From assembly GCF_001263205.1 (NCBI RefSeq), contig NZ_CP012333.1:3945001-4009000 (forward strand): a DNA stretch of 64,000 nt, read 5' to 3'. Below are positions 33,867 through 43,161 of this stretch, one piece after another. The position numbers and the translations under genes are program-made. The notes under the pieces are model-generated. The model was given only the letters and a program-made list of their open reading frames with translations. It searched no databases and had not been told where the DNA came from. The stretch's first letter is position 1, and each line of letters opens with the position of its first letter. The DNA is from Labilithrix luteola (lineage in GTDB: Bacteria > Myxococcota_A > Polyangia > Polyangiales > Polyangiaceae).

Positions 33867-36134
33867 GTGGCCGGAGCTGAACAGCGCGAGATCGCCATCG
33901 AGGGCGAGGTCGAGCGGGTCACGTTCGAGAATCGCGAGACCGGGTTTCGGGTCGTGAAGGTCGCCGTCCAGGGGAGGCGGGATCTCGTCACGATGGTGGG
34001 TGTGTTTCCGCAAGTCGCGGTGGGCGCGAAGGTGCGGGCGCGGGGAACGGTCGAGATCGATCGGCAGCATGGTGAGCAGCTGCGGGTCGCGAGTGTGACC
34101 GAGCTCGCGCCGACCACGCTCGCGGGCATCGAGAAGTATCTCGGCTCGGGGCTCATCAAGGGCATCGGTGAGCGGACGGCGTCGCGGATCGTCGAGAGGT
34201 TCGGGCTCGAGACGCTCAAGGTCCTCGACGAGCAGCCGCATCGCTTGGCCGAGGTGCCAGGGCTCGGGCGGGCTCGGGCGGAGTCGCTCGTCAAGGCGTG
34301 GCAGGAGCAGCGGACCATCCGTGACGTGATGGTGTTCCTCCAGGCGCATGGAGCGAGTCCTCAGCTCGCCACGCGTATCTTCAAGAAGTACGGGCCCAAG
34401 GCGGTGAGCATCGTCTCGGGCGACCCGTATCGGCTTGCGATCGACGTCTGGGGCATCGGCTTTCGAACGGCCGATCGCATCGCGGGGTCGCTCGGCATCG
34501 CCAAAGATTCGCTCGTGCGCATGCAGGCGGCGCTGTTGCAGGCGCTGCGCGACGCGACCGAGTCCGGCGGAAGCTGTTACGTCGTCACCGAAGATCTCGA
34601 GACGCGGGGGGCGCGTCTTCTCGCGGAAGATGCCGTGGAGGCCGCCGAGCCGAATCCGGACGTGCTCGAGCGCCTTCGCGAGGCTCTCGCAACGCTCGTG
34701 CGTAGCGGGTACGTCGTGGCCGAGCGCGCGGGTACCCTCGAACGCGCGCGCGCCGATGCGCTTCGCGGCGCGGCCATCTACGGCGTCGAAATGCACGCGA
34801 CCGAATCGCGGCTCGCCGAGCGGCTTGCCAAACTCGCGGTCGTCGAAGGGGCGCAGCTCCCCGGCGTGGTCGACGCGATCGCGCTCTTCGAGAAGGACTC
34901 CGGCACCGTGCTCGCCGAAGAGCAGCGGCTCGCCGTCGAGAAGGCCGCGCGTTGTCCCCTGCTCGTCGTGACCGGTGGACCGGGCGTCGGCAAGACCACG
35001 ATCGTCAAAGCCATCCTCAGCGTCTTCGATCGCGCGAAGCTCACCACGCGCCTCGCCGCGCCGACGGGCCGTGCCGCCAAGCGCATGAGCGAAGCGACGG
35101 GACGCGAGGCCGCCACGCTCCACCGCGTGCTCGAGTTCGATCCCAAGACGGGCTCGTTCAAGCGCGACGCCAAGAAGCCGATCGACGCCGACGCCATCAT
35201 CGTCGACGAGAGCTCCATGGTCGACGTGTCGATGGCCGATTCGCTCGTCCAAGCGGTCGGCGATGGCTCTCGGCTCGTCCTCGTCGGTGACGTCGATCAG
35301 CTGCCGAGCGTCGGCCCCGGCTCCGTCCTCCGCGATGCGATCGCCTCGGACATCGTGCCCTGCGTGCGCCTGCTCAAGATCTTTCGGCAGGCCGAGCAGA
35401 GCCTCATCGTCCAGAACGCCCACCGCATCAACGCGGGCGAGATGCCGGTCATCCCCGAGGCGGGTGACTCGAATGCGGACTTCTTCGTCGTCGAAAAGAA
35501 GGAGGCCGAAGACGCTCGCAAGGTGATCCTCGAGCTCGTCACCCGGCGGATTCCTCGCCGGTTCGGTCTCGACCCGGTGCGCGACATCCAGGTGCTCACG
35601 CCGATGAACCGGGGGCCGGCCGGCACCATCTTGCTCAACGAAGAGCTGCAGGCCGCGCTCAATCCGAGCGGCCCTTCGATGACGCGCGGTCGAACCACGT
35701 TTCGTGTGGGCGACAAGGTGATGCAGCTGCGCAACGACTACGACCGGAATGTCTGGAATGGTGACGTCGGCATCGTCTCTGCCATTTCCGGGGAAGACGA
35801 GTCGCTGGTCGTCCGTTACGACGACGGACCCAAATCCGAAGGTCGTGAGGTCGTGTACGACGGCGCATCCCTGGACGAGCTCGTCCTCGCGTATGCGTCG
35901 ACTATCCACAAGTCCCAGGGAAGTGAATACCCCGCGGTCGTCCTTCCGCTCCTGACCTCGCACTTCGTCATGCTTACGAAGAACCTCGTCTATACCGGTG
36001 TCACACGAGGAAAGCGGCTCGTCGTTCTCGTCGCCGATCCCAGGGCGCTGCGACTTGCCCTCGCGCAAGAGCGGCGCGAAGAGCGCATGACCAAGCTCGC
36101 GGAGCGGTTGCGCTCCGTCTCTTGCAGGGGATAG
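33867..36134 (+). CDS. recD2: RecD2-type 5'-3' DNA helicase
   Basis: A 755-residue SF1B helicase of the RecD2 kind (no RecB/RecC nearby). The N-terminal region has an OB-like part and a helix-hairpin-helix (KGIGERTASRIVERFG, about 95-110). Motor motifs follow: Walker A GGPGVGKTT (Lys376), Walker B-region DESSMVD, GDVDQLPSVGPGS (motif III), the 1B/2B strands with TPMNRGPAG, and C-terminal TIHKSQGSEYPAV. It unwinds DNA in repair and mismatch processing. GTG start at 33867. The next gene starts 45 bases downstream on the same strand. Confidence 0.93.
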   Translation: MAGAEQREIAIEGEVERVTFENRETGFRVVKVAVQGRRDLVTMVGVFPQVAVGAKVRARGTVEIDRQHGEQLRVASVTELAPTTLAGIEKYLGSGLIKGIGERTASRIVERFGLETLKVLDEQPHRLAEVPGLGRARAESLVKAWQEQRTIRDVMVFLQAHGASPQLATRIFKKYGPKAVSIVSGDPYRLAIDVWGIGFRTADRIAGSLGIAKDSLVRMQAALLQALRDATESGGSCYVVTEDLETRGARLLAEDAVEAAEPNPDVLERLREALATLVRSGYVVAERAGTLERARADALRGAAIYGVEMHATESRLAERLAKLAVVEGAQLPGVVDAIALFEKDSGTVLAEEQRLAVEKAARCPLLVVTGGPGVGKTTIVKAILSVFDRAKLTTRLAAPTGRAAKRMSEATGREAATLHRVLEFDPKTGSFKRDAKKPIDADAIIVDESSMVDVSMADSLVQAVGDGSRLVLVGDVDQLPSVGPGSVLRDAIASDIVPCVRLLKIFRQAEQSLIVQNAHRINAGEMPVIPEAGDSNADFFVVEKKEAEDARKVILELVTRRIPRRFGLDPVRDIQVLTPMNRGPAGTILLNEELQAALNPSGPSMTRGRTTFRVGDKVMQLRNDYDRNVWNGDVGIVSAISGEDESLVVRYDDGPKSEGREVVYDGASLDELVLAYASTIHKSQGSEYPAVVLPLLTSHFVMLTKNLVYTGVTRGKRLVVLVADPRALRLALAQERREERMTKLAERLRSVSCRG

Positions 36135-36178
36135 GTGGGCGAGTAGACTCGTTTCGAGACGTCTCTCCAAAGGACCGA

Positions 36179-36712
36179 ATGCTCAAGCGCCTCATCGTCG
36201 GCCTCGTGCTTGGTACCGTCATCGGGGCGGTTGCGGCGGCTCTACTCGTCAAGGGTCTGGGCATGCCGTTCTTCACCACCGCCGTGGTCGCGTACCTCGC
36301 GGCCGCGGTGACGGGCATCCTCACCGGCCTCATTGCCGGGAAGCCCATCTGGTCGGCCGATGGAAAGATCGAAGCCGGCCTCAAAGCGTTCTTCGGCGGT
36401 GCGCTTGCCCTCGGTGGCATGTTTGCGCTTCGACAGTGGGTGCACTTCCAGGTCGACTTGCATCAGTTCAACGCCGGCGTCGGCGACCTCGGTGAGCTCC
36501 CGGCCACGTCGCTTCCGATCATCGCGGCGGTCCTTGCCGGGTTCTTCGAGCTCGACAACACCCCTCCGCCCGAAGGTGACGAGAAGAAGCTCGCCGGCGG
36601 CTCTGCCAAGAGCGCGGCGGCGGACAAGAAGGTTCGCGTGGTCGAGGCGGCTGACGAGGACGAAGAGGACGATCTCGAGCCCGCTCAGTCGAAGAAGAAG
36701 AAGGGGCGCTGA
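36179..36712 (+). CDS. Small membrane protein of unknown function
   Basis: A 177-residue protein with three hydrophobic helices at the N-terminus (LIVGLVLGTVIGAVAAALLV; VVAYLAAAVTGILTGLIAG; FFGGALALGGMFAL) and a charged C-terminal tail (VEAADEDEEDDLEPAQSKKK). No family is recognised. The start at 36179 places the first helix directly after a basic N-terminus. It may belong to a loose plus-strand group with recD2 and the deacetylase. Confidence 0.65.
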   Translation: MLKRLIVGLVLGTVIGAVAAALLVKGLGMPFFTTAVVAYLAAAVTGILTGLIAGKPIWSADGKIEAGLKAFFGGALALGGMFALRQWVHFQVDLHQFNAGVGDLGELPATSLPIIAAVLAGFFELDNTPPPEGDEKKLAGGSAKSAAADKKVRVVEAADEDEEDDLEPAQSKKKKGR

Positions 36713-36748
36713 GGCCGACACGTCGTCGGTCACCACGCGCGTGAGAGC

Positions 36749-37567
36749 ATGCCTCCGGCACGGATCGTCTTCTGGGCCTCGACGCTCGCGGGCATCGTCT
36801 TCTCGATTCGATCCGCCATCATCGGACCTCCCGCGCTGCCCATCGCGATCGCGTGCGCGCTGTTCTATCTCGCGCTTCTTCTCTGCGGCGTCTTCTTTCT
36901 GAAGCTCCGCATGTTCGTCGACGCCATCGTGCACGGCGATGCCGATGCGCGCGGGGTGGTGCTGACGTTCGACGACGGACCCGATCCCGAGCACACGCCC
37001 GAAGTTCTCTCGATTCTCGACAAACACGGCGCGAAGGCGACGTTCTTCGTCATCGGGCGAAAGGCCGAGAAGCATCCGGAGCTCGTGCGCGAGATCCTGG
37101 CGCGCGGCCATGCCGTGGGGGTCCACAGCTGGGCCCACGACAGGCTCTTCTCCCTCCGCGGCGCCTCGCGTGTTCGCGCCGATCTCGCTCGCGCGAAGAA
37201 GTCGCTCGAAGGCATAACGGGCAAGCCGGCCACGCTCTTTCGGCCGCCCATTGGGCACACGAATCCAACCATCGCGCGCGAGGCCGATCTCATCGGCCTC
37301 GAGACGATCGGCTGGTCCGTCGCCGCACGCGACGGGCTCGCCAGCACCAAGCCTGCCGACGTGATTGCGCGCATCTCACGAGGCCTGGAAGACGGCGCTA
37401 TCGTCTTGCTCCACGACGCGCCCGAGCGCGGCACGAGGCGACCCGCGGGGGTCGTTGCGCTACCGGCCATCCTCGACCGAATCGCGAGCAAGAACCTCGT
37501 CGTCGCGCACCTGCCCGATTGGCTCAGGGACGAAGAGGAGCCGTCCGCGGCAGAGGAAGCTCGATGA
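36749..37567 (+). CDS. Polysaccharide deacetylase (NodB domain)
   Basis: A 272-residue protein with an N-terminal membrane helix (about 17-48, LPIAIACALFYLALLLCGVF) and a NodB homology domain: TFDDGPDPEH (metal Asp and catalytic base), GVHSWAHD (metal His motif), FRPPIGHTNP and LLHDAPER. It likely removes acetyl groups from peptidoglycan or an exopolysaccharide on the outer face of the membrane. Its 3' end overlaps the convergent histidine kinase gene by 44 bases. Confidence 0.88.
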   Translation: MPPARIVFWASTLAGIVFSIRSAIIGPPALPIAIACALFYLALLLCGVFFLKLRMFVDAIVHGDADARGVVLTFDDGPDPEHTPEVLSILDKHGAKATFFVIGRKAEKHPELVREILARGHAVGVHSWAHDRLFSLRGASRVRADLARAKKSLEGITGKPATLFRPPIGHTNPTIAREADLIGLETIGWSVAARDGLASTKPADVIARISRGLEDGAIVLLHDAPERGTRRPAGVVALPAILDRIASKNLVVAHLPDWLRDEEEPSAAEEAR

Positions 37568-39050
37568 CGAAGCGCGCGCCGCTCGTGAAGCTCGGATCGA
37601 CGTAGATCCGACCGTTCGCGCCCTCGATGATGCCACGACAGACGGCGAGGCCGAGCCCCGTGCCGGCGCCGACGTCTTTCGTCGTGACGAAGGGATCGAA
37701 GATGCGGGTACGGAGCTCCTCGGGGACGCCGGGGCCGTTGTCTTCGACGTCGATACGAAGCTTGCCTTCCTTCTCCTTCGCGCGAACGGAGACCACCTTG
37801 TCGTCTCGTCGTTCGGCGAGCGCGGCGCCCGCGTTGAGCAGCAGGTTCAGGAAAACCTGCGTGAGCCGCTGCGGTGAAACCGGGGCGCGCAGGCTCGAAT
37901 CGACGTCGACCCGAATCTCGACGCCGCGCCATTCTTTCTGCGGCCGCACGAGTCCGAGCGCGTCGTTCACGATCTCCGAGACGTCGGCGGTGGCGCCTGG
38001 GCCCGACGTGGGGCCGTCTTCCGGTCGCGCGTAGTCGAGCAAGTCGCGAACGACGACGTGGATGCGCTCCGTCTCCTTGCGCATACGCCGAAGGAAGTCT
38101 GCGCGGTCGTCGCCGCTGATCTCGATGGCGTCGAGGAGATCGTGCATGCCCATGATGGCGGCGATGGGGTTGCCGATCTCGTGCGCGACGCCCGCGGCGA
38201 GCCTTCCGACGCTCGCCATGCGCTCGCTACCTGCGAGCTGCTCACGCGTTTCGCCGAGACTTCGCGTGGTGGCCGTCAGCTCTTCGACCTTCGCGCGCAT
38301 GGCCTGCTCTTCGGCCCGGAGGCGTGTGGCCATCGAACGCACGCTTGCACCGAGCTCGCCGATCTCGCGTGCGGCCGAGGGGGGAAGGGCGAACGAGCGC
38401 GCCCCCGAAGCGACCTTGTCGGCGGCGCGAGCAAGCTGCTCGATCGGCTTCACGATCGCCCGCGTCAGCGCGATGTAGGCGAACACGAGGAGCGCGAGCG
38501 CGAAAACGCCCATGTACAAGGCGATTCCGCGTACGAGACCGGCGGTGCGCGCGGCGTCTTCTTCGGTTCGAACACGAACGAGCACGGCGCCATCGCCGGC
38601 GGGCAACACCACGTCGAGCGCGCGGCCGCCGCTGCGCGTTCGCGTGCGGGTGGTTGCTTCGCCGTAGGGCGGAGGCGGAGCGTGGAGCGCCTCGAGCTCG
38701 GGGCCTTCCCCTGCGCTCGCGGAGACGTGCCCGTCGCCATCGTAGACCGCAATCGCAAGAGCCCCGCCGTCACCGACGTGGGAGGTCAGCATGCGGCTCA
38801 CGCCCGTGGGATCGGTGCGAACCATGTCCGACGTGTGTGCTGCCACCGCGCGACCGAGAGCACGTGCAGACTCTTCGCGATACGAGAGCGACGTGGCTCG
38901 TGCGACCTGCGCGATGGCAAAGAACAGCGGGACGTACGCGACGAGAATGACGCCGGCGAGCGCGAGCAAGATCTGCACGCGGAGCCCTGGCCCCATGCGG
39001 CGAGCCTTCGTCTCTCCTTCGGCTTTGGCGATCCCGCCTTCGATGATCAC
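37524..39050 (-). CDS. Membrane sensor histidine kinase with HAMP-like linker
   Basis: A 508-residue kinase. Two membrane helices (about 24-48 and 173-197) flank a periplasmic sensor region. A HAMP-like segment (RAIVKPIEQLARAADKVASG) and coiled coil lead to HisKA (GRLAAGVAHEIGNPIAAIM with phospho-His290) and the HATPase (NLLLNAGAALAE, DNGPGVPEEL, GTGLGLAVCRGI). The sensor domain is not recognised. No response regulator is adjacent; a partner must be elsewhere. The next minus-strand gene downstream is the convergent deacetylase, and feoB lies four bases upstream on the same strand. Confidence 0.9.
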   Translation of the reverse strand: MIIEGGIAKAEGETKARRMGPGLRVQILLALAGVILVAYVPLFFAIAQVARATSLSYREESARALGRAVAAHTSDMVRTDPTGVSRMLTSHVGDGGALAIAVYDGDGHVSASAGEGPELEALHAPPPPYGEATTRTRTRSGGRALDVVLPAGDGAVLVRVRTEEDAARTAGLVRGIALYMGVFALALLVFAYIALTRAIVKPIEQLARAADKVASGARSFALPPSAAREIGELGASVRSMATRLRAEEQAMRAKVEELTATTRSLGETREQLAGSERMASVGRLAAGVAHEIGNPIAAIMGMHDLLDAIEISGDDRADFLRRMRKETERIHVVVRDLLDYARPEDGPTSGPGATADVSEIVNDALGLVRPQKEWRGVEIRVDVDSSLRAPVSPQRLTQVFLNLLLNAGAALAERRDDKVVSVRAKEKEGKLRIDVEDNGPGVPEELRTRIFDPFVTTKDVGAGTGLGLAVCRGIIEGANGRIYVDPSFTSGARFVIELPLPRTAPLRP

Positions 39051-39054
39051 GCCT

Positions 39055-40965
39055 TCAGCGTAACCCGAATAGCCCGCTCAGCTGATAGACGAGCACGGCC
39101 GCGGTGTATCCGAGGACGTACGTGTACGCGAGAACGAAGGCCGGCCATCGCCACGAGCTCGTTTCTCGGCGAATCGCCGCGACGGTGCTCATGCACTGAC
39201 AGGCGAGCACGAAGAAGGCGAGGAGCGCGAGGCCCGTACGCACGCCGTAGAGCGGCTCGCCGTCGGGGCGCTTGGCGTCGCGGAGGCGTTCGGTGAGCGG
39301 GGTCGGATCATCGCCGGCGTCCTCGATGCCGAAGATGACACCCATGGTGCCGACCATCACTTCGCGAGCGCCGAATGAGCCGATGAGGCCGACGTCAATA
39401 CGCCAGTCGAAGCCCGCCGGACGCGTGATCGGTTCGATGGCATGACCGATGGTCGCCGCCACGCTCGCTTCGATCTCGTTCTCCGCCTGGCGTCCGGGCA
39501 TCGGTACCGTGAGCAGGAGCCAGAGCACGGTCGACACGGCCACGATGGACGTGCCGACGTCGCGCAGGAAGCGCTTGGCCGCCTGCCATCCCTTGCGGGC
39601 GACGACGCGCGCTTGCGGCACGCGATAGGCCGGCATCTCGAGCACGAGCGGCAAGCTCCTGCCCTTCGTTGCCGTTCGCCGGAGCACCCACGAAGCGCAC
39701 AGCGCGGCGAGGATGCCCGAGAAGTAGAGGCCCACGAAGAGGCCCGCTCGGAAGAGCGGCGAGCGATGCGAGAAGAACGCCGCGAGAATGAGACCGTACG
39801 TCGGCAGGCGCGCCGAGCACGTCATGAGGGGCAGGACGAGGATCGTCGTGAGGCGCTCGCGCGGATCGCGCACGACCCGCGTGGCGGAGATCGCCGGCAC
39901 GGCGCACGCGTGGCCCATCAGCAAGGGCAAGAAGCTGCGTCCGCTAAGGCCTAGGACGCGCAGCAGTCGATCGACGAGGAACGCGCCGCGAGCCAGGTAT
40001 CCGCTGGCCTCGAGGAGCTCGAGAGCGACCGTCAGGATGACGATCTGGGGCATGAACGCAAGCACGGTGCCCGCGCCGCCGAGCACGCCGTCGGTGAGGA
40101 ACGACGTGAACAGACCCTTGCCGAACGAGCGCGTGAGCCCACCGCGGGCGAGGCTGAGCAGCTGATCCATCGCGGCGGCCGCGGGATCGGCGACGAGGAA
40201 GACAGCGGCGAAGAGCAGCGCCATCAGCCCGACGAAAAGGATGGGACCGACGAACGGATGCAAGAGCACGCGATCGACGCGTTCCGTGAAGCGACGTCGC
40301 GCGAGCTCACGATCGCTGCCCACGTCGCGCTGGACGCGCTTGGCGAGGTCGGCAGGATCGAAGTGCGTCGTGGTGCTCGTGTCTTTGCGCTCCCGCACGC
40401 GCTCTTCGACGGCCGCGAGAACCGCGCGCTTGGCGCCGGCGCGATCGCGCGCGTCGACGAGCACGACGGGCACTCCGAGATTGTCACCGAGCGCACGCAC
40501 GTCGATCTCGCGGCCCTCGGCTACGAGGACGTCGCGGTGTGTGAGTACAAGGACGAGCGGGAGCTTCTGGCGAAGAAGCTCGCGTGTGAGTCGCAGGCCG
40601 AGGGCGAGGCGCGTGGGATCGACCACCTGCGCGAGAATGACCGTGCCGCTCTTGCTCGCGGAGGCATCGAGGAAGGCGCGCGCAACGCCTTCGTCGGTCT
40701 CGCTGTCGACCGTGGCCTCGACGGAATAGAGGCCGGGGAGATCGGCGACGACCGCACGACCACCCGAGGGCATGTCGACCTCGCCCTCGAGGATCTCGAC
40801 GGTGATGCCGGGATAGTTGCCGACGTGCGCCTCGCCGCCCGTGATGGCGTTGTACAGCGAGGACTTGCCGGAGTTCGGACGGCCCACGAGGGCAATCGTC
40901 AGGTCATCCGCAGACACCTGCGCGCTACGCACCTCCGGCGCGGGATCGTGGCAAGCGGCACTCAC
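39055..40965 (-). CDS. feoB: Ferrous iron transporter FeoB
   Basis: A 636-residue FeoB: cytosolic G domain with P-loop GRPNSGKSS (Lys34), GITVEILEG, DLPGLYSVEA, a variant G4 motif THRD in place of NxxD, and then the membrane part with two gate-like motifs, MGHACAVPAI and TCSARLPTY. It moves Fe2+ across the inner membrane. The GTG start at 40965 overlaps the feoA stop by four bases (GTGA), showing translational coupling; an internal GTG at residue 17 is possible. A Fur-box-like site lies upstream of feoA. Confidence 0.94.
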   Translation of the reverse strand: MSAACHDPAPEVRSAQVSADDLTIALVGRPNSGKSSLYNAITGGEAHVGNYPGITVEILEGEVDMPSGGRAVVADLPGLYSVEATVDSETDEGVARAFLDASASKSGTVILAQVVDPTRLALGLRLTRELLRQKLPLVLVLTHRDVLVAEGREIDVRALGDNLGVPVVLVDARDRAGAKRAVLAAVEERVRERKDTSTTTHFDPADLAKRVQRDVGSDRELARRRFTERVDRVLLHPFVGPILFVGLMALLFAAVFLVADPAAAAMDQLLSLARGGLTRSFGKGLFTSFLTDGVLGGAGTVLAFMPQIVILTVALELLEASGYLARGAFLVDRLLRVLGLSGRSFLPLLMGHACAVPAISATRVVRDPRERLTTILVLPLMTCSARLPTYGLILAAFFSHRSPLFRAGLFVGLYFSGILAALCASWVLRRTATKGRSLPLVLEMPAYRVPQARVVARKGWQAAKRFLRDVGTSIVAVSTVLWLLLTVPMPGRQAENEIEASVAATIGHAIEPITRPAGFDWRIDVGLIGSFGAREVMVGTMGVIFGIEDAGDDPTPLTERLRDAKRPDGEPLYGVRTGLALLAFFVLACQCMSTVAAIRRETSSWRWPAFVLAYTYVLGYTAAVLVYQLSGLFGLR

Positions 40966-41222
40966 GAAGTACTCCCGTTCTGAACGTCGTCGACGCCAAT
41001 GGCCATCGCCACTTCGCGTCCCACCGCGAACTCGCCTCCCGACGCCGTGCGCACGTGGAGGGGCCCGCCGAACGCCGCGCGCCGGAGGACGACGAGCTCT
41101 TCGCCGTCGTGCAGGCCCACGGCCCCGAGCCACGCTGCCGCGTCGACGTCGAGTGTCACCGACGCGATGCGGACGCGCTTGCCGATTCCTGTGCTGGCGA
41201 GCGTGGCGTGCGTAGCCCTCAT
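40962..41222 (-). CDS. feoA: Ferrous iron transport protein FeoA
   Basis: An 86-residue SH3-like FeoA, the cytosolic partner of FeoB, with the typical run VGLHDGEELVVLRRAAFGGP and GGEFAVGREVAMAI. The ATG at 41222 is preferred; an in-frame TTG at 41240 would add six residues. It leads the feoAB pair and follows a strong Fur-box-like sequence 20 bases upstream. Confidence 0.88.
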   Translation of the reverse strand: MRATHATLASTGIGKRVRIASVTLDVDAAAWLGAVGLHDGEELVVLRRAAFGGPLHVRTASGGEFAVGREVAMAIGVDDVQNGSTS

Positions 41223-41241
41223 CCGCGCATCATTGGCCAAA

Positions 41242-41260
41242 GATAATGAAAGTCAATATC
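41242..41260. promoter_or_regulatory. Fur-box-like site upstream of feoAB
   Basis: GATAATGAAAGTCAATATC matches the 19-base Fur consensus GATAATGATAATCATTATC at 16 positions. It lies 20 bases before the feoA start, a normal distance for iron repression. Fe2+-Fur binding here would shut feoAB when iron is plentiful. Fur itself is not in the window. Confidence 0.75.
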
Positions 41261-41334
41261 GTCGAACGGGCACGACACGATCGGGCTCTTCGAGAGCAGG
41301 AATGGCTGGAAACGTAGCCTGTACACTCGCGCTT

Positions 41335-42378
41335 TCAGCGGCCGAACGCGCGTGCGATCGCTTCGGCGATGCCGCCGCCCGTCGTGATCGTCCGCTCGAG
41401 CACGTCCGTAGCGGCCTTCTTCACTTCGTCGGGCGCCTGACCCATGGCGAACGAACGGCCCGCCGCTCCGAGCATGGGCAGATCGTTCATCCAGTCGCCG
41501 ACGCATACGGTCTCGTCGACGCTGACGCCGTAGTGCTTTGCGATCCACTCGAGCGCGGTGGCCTTCGTTCCACCCGATGCGCGCGCGACCATCCCCCAGT
41601 GCTCGGCGTCGCGCCGGAAGGGGAACATTGCAACCTGCATCGATTCGGTGGTGTCACGTTGGATGTCGGCCACCGTTCGCCCGACGCTCGTTTCGTGACC
41701 GAGCGCCACCACGGCGGTCATGCCGTCTTTCGAATCCCAGAGCGCGTGCTCGGTGATCCGATGCGCGTAACGAAGGTCGGTCGACCACGTGCGCACGAAG
41801 GGGAGGTAGTCCGCGCCGCGTTCGTCGTGGACGATGGCGTCTTCGGCGAAGAGGAACGCGACGAGATCGTTGCGCTCGAGGCTCTCGCGAAGCTTGTTCG
41901 CCGCCCGGCCCCGGATGCCGCGATGGAAGAGCGTCTTTTGTCCGGCGACCCTCACGATGTGGCTGCCGTCGGCGCAGCCCACGGGGCCGTCGATGCCGAG
42001 AATCTCGGCGCTCTCCTTCGTTCCCGAATAAAGGCGGCCCGTGAGGATCGTGACCATGATCCCGCGAGCCTTGAGCTTCTTGATCGCGAGGATGTCCTCT
42101 TCGTGCGCCTCCCCCTCGTGATCGAGGAAGGTGCCGTCGAGATCGATCGCAAGGAGCTTGTACGGACCCTCCGCCGACTTGCGCTTGCGGCCGCCGAGCA
42201 AGCTGCTCTTGGCGACGCGGTCCTTCGAGTCGCGGGCCTTCGAGTGCTCGGAGGCCGACGCCTTGGCGACGCGGGCCTTCGAGACTGAGCTCTTGGAGAT
42301 CGAGCCCTTGCCCGAAACGGCAACAGCGCTGACGGCGGTTGCCGCAGCGCTGTTTGCCTTGCTTCGCTTGGTTGTCAT
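41335..42378 (-). CDS. HAD-family (Cof/IIB type) phosphatase with N-terminal Lys/Ser tail
   Basis: A 347-residue protein. Residues 1-72 are Ser, Ala and Lys repeats (SKARVAKASASEHSKARDSK), a disordered basic extension. The rest is a HAD-IIB phosphatase: DLDGTFLDHEG (nucleophile Asp and acid Asp), TILTGRLYSG, GCADGSHIV and C-terminal CVGDWMNDLPML. Family members act on sugar phosphates, FMN or other small phosphates; the substrate is unknown. It lies 34 bases downstream of rpmA on the same strand, where obg is often found, and may belong to that operon. The basic tail could bind nucleic acid; this is a guess. Confidence 0.85.
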   Translation of the reverse strand: MTTKRSKANSAAATAVSAVAVSGKGSISKSSVSKARVAKASASEHSKARDSKDRVAKSSLLGGRKRKSAEGPYKLLAIDLDGTFLDHEGEAHEEDILAIKKLKARGIMVTILTGRLYSGTKESAEILGIDGPVGCADGSHIVRVAGQKTLFHRGIRGRAANKLRESLERNDLVAFLFAEDAIVHDERGADYLPFVRTWSTDLRYAHRITEHALWDSKDGMTAVVALGHETSVGRTVADIQRDTTESMQVAMFPFRRDAEHWGMVARASGGTKATALEWIAKHYGVSVDETVCVGDWMNDLPMLGAAGRSFAMGQAPDEVKKAATDVLERTITTGGGIAEAIARAFGR

Positions 42379-42412
42379 TGCGAAGCGTCCGTACGACTCG
42401 AGGGAGAACGAC

Positions 42413-42673
42413 TCAGGAAGCCGCCGGGTAGACGGAGACCTTCTTCTTGTCGTTCGTCTTCCACTCGTACTTCACGACGCCGTCGACGAGCGCGAAGAGC
42501 GTGTAGTCGCTGCCGACGCCGACGTTGTTGCCAGCCGAGATCGTCTCGCCGACCTGGCGGATGATGATGTTGCCCGCGCGAACGACTTCGCCGCCGTAGA
42601 CCTTTACGCCACGACGCTGCGCGTTCGAATCGCGCCCGTTACGGGTAGAGCCTGCGCCTTTTTTATGAGCCAT
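42413..42673 (-). CDS. rpmA: 50S ribosomal protein L27
   Basis: An 86-residue L27 beginning MAHKKGAGSTRNGRDSNAQR, with no cleavable N-terminal extension of the Firmicutes kind. The N-terminal arm reaches toward the peptidyl-transferase centre. It is the second gene of the rplU-rpmA operon, 36 bases after rplU. Confidence 0.97.
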   Translation of the reverse strand: MAHKKGAGSTRNGRDSNAQRRGVKVYGGEVVRAGNIIIRQVGETISAGNNVGVGSDYTLFALVDGVVKYEWKTNDKKKVSVYPAAS

Positions 42674-42709
42674 GGTAGTGCTTCCTTGTCCTTAGACTCG
42701 CTTGCGCGA

Positions 42710-43021
42710 TCAGCCGGTGATGCCCGTAATTTCCAGGGCGGTGAAGGGCTGACGGTGCCCGGTCTTGCGGCGGTAGTTCTTGCGGCGGCGGAACTTGAAG
42801 ATGATGATCTTCTCGCCACGGTCCTGGGCGACGATCTTCGCCTCGACCTTGGCTCCACTCACCGTCGGCGCGCCGACCTTGATGCCTTCGCCCGTGCCAA
42901 CGAGGAGGACCTCGCCGAGGGTGACCGCATCGCCGACGTTGCCTGCGAGCTTTTCGACGCGGAGCTTGTCGCCCTGCGCCACTCGATACTGCTTACCGCC
43001 CGTTTTGATGACCGCGTACAT
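42710..43021 (-). CDS. rplU: 50S ribosomal protein L21
   Basis: A 103-residue L21 (MYAVIKTGGKQYRVAQGDKL, ending FTALEITGITG) that binds 23S rRNA. It is the first gene of rplU-rpmA, and a good sigma-70 promoter lies about 110 bases upstream. Confidence 0.97.
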   Translation of the reverse strand: MYAVIKTGGKQYRVAQGDKLRVEKLAGNVGDAVTLGEVLLVGTGEGIKVGAPTVSGAKVEAKIVAQDRGEKIIIFKFRRRKNYRRKTGHRQPFTALEITGITG

Positions 43022-43133
43022 TGAAGAATCCCTCTTGGTGAGCCGCGCGCGTCAGAGGCTTCGAGACGAAGCCGGACCGCGTCGGCGGGGGTTTTGAGCC
43101 TTGGACCGGAAGACCGGGACCAGGGGACGCGGG

Positions 43134-43161
43134 AGTATATTGATCGAAGTCCACTTGTAAA
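43134..43161 (-). promoter_or_regulatory. Sigma-70-type promoter of rplU-rpmA
   Basis: On the minus strand TTTACA (43161-43156), a 16-base spacer and TATACT (43139-43134) match the -35/-10 consensus well in otherwise GC-rich DNA. The expected start near 43127 leaves a leader of about 105 bases before rplU. Confidence 0.75.

Noticed and set aside
33534..36170. An 878-residue open frame antisense to recD2
   Set aside because: It is the mirror of a recognised helicase gene; composition (His, Arg, Asp excess) is that of a GC-codon shadow.
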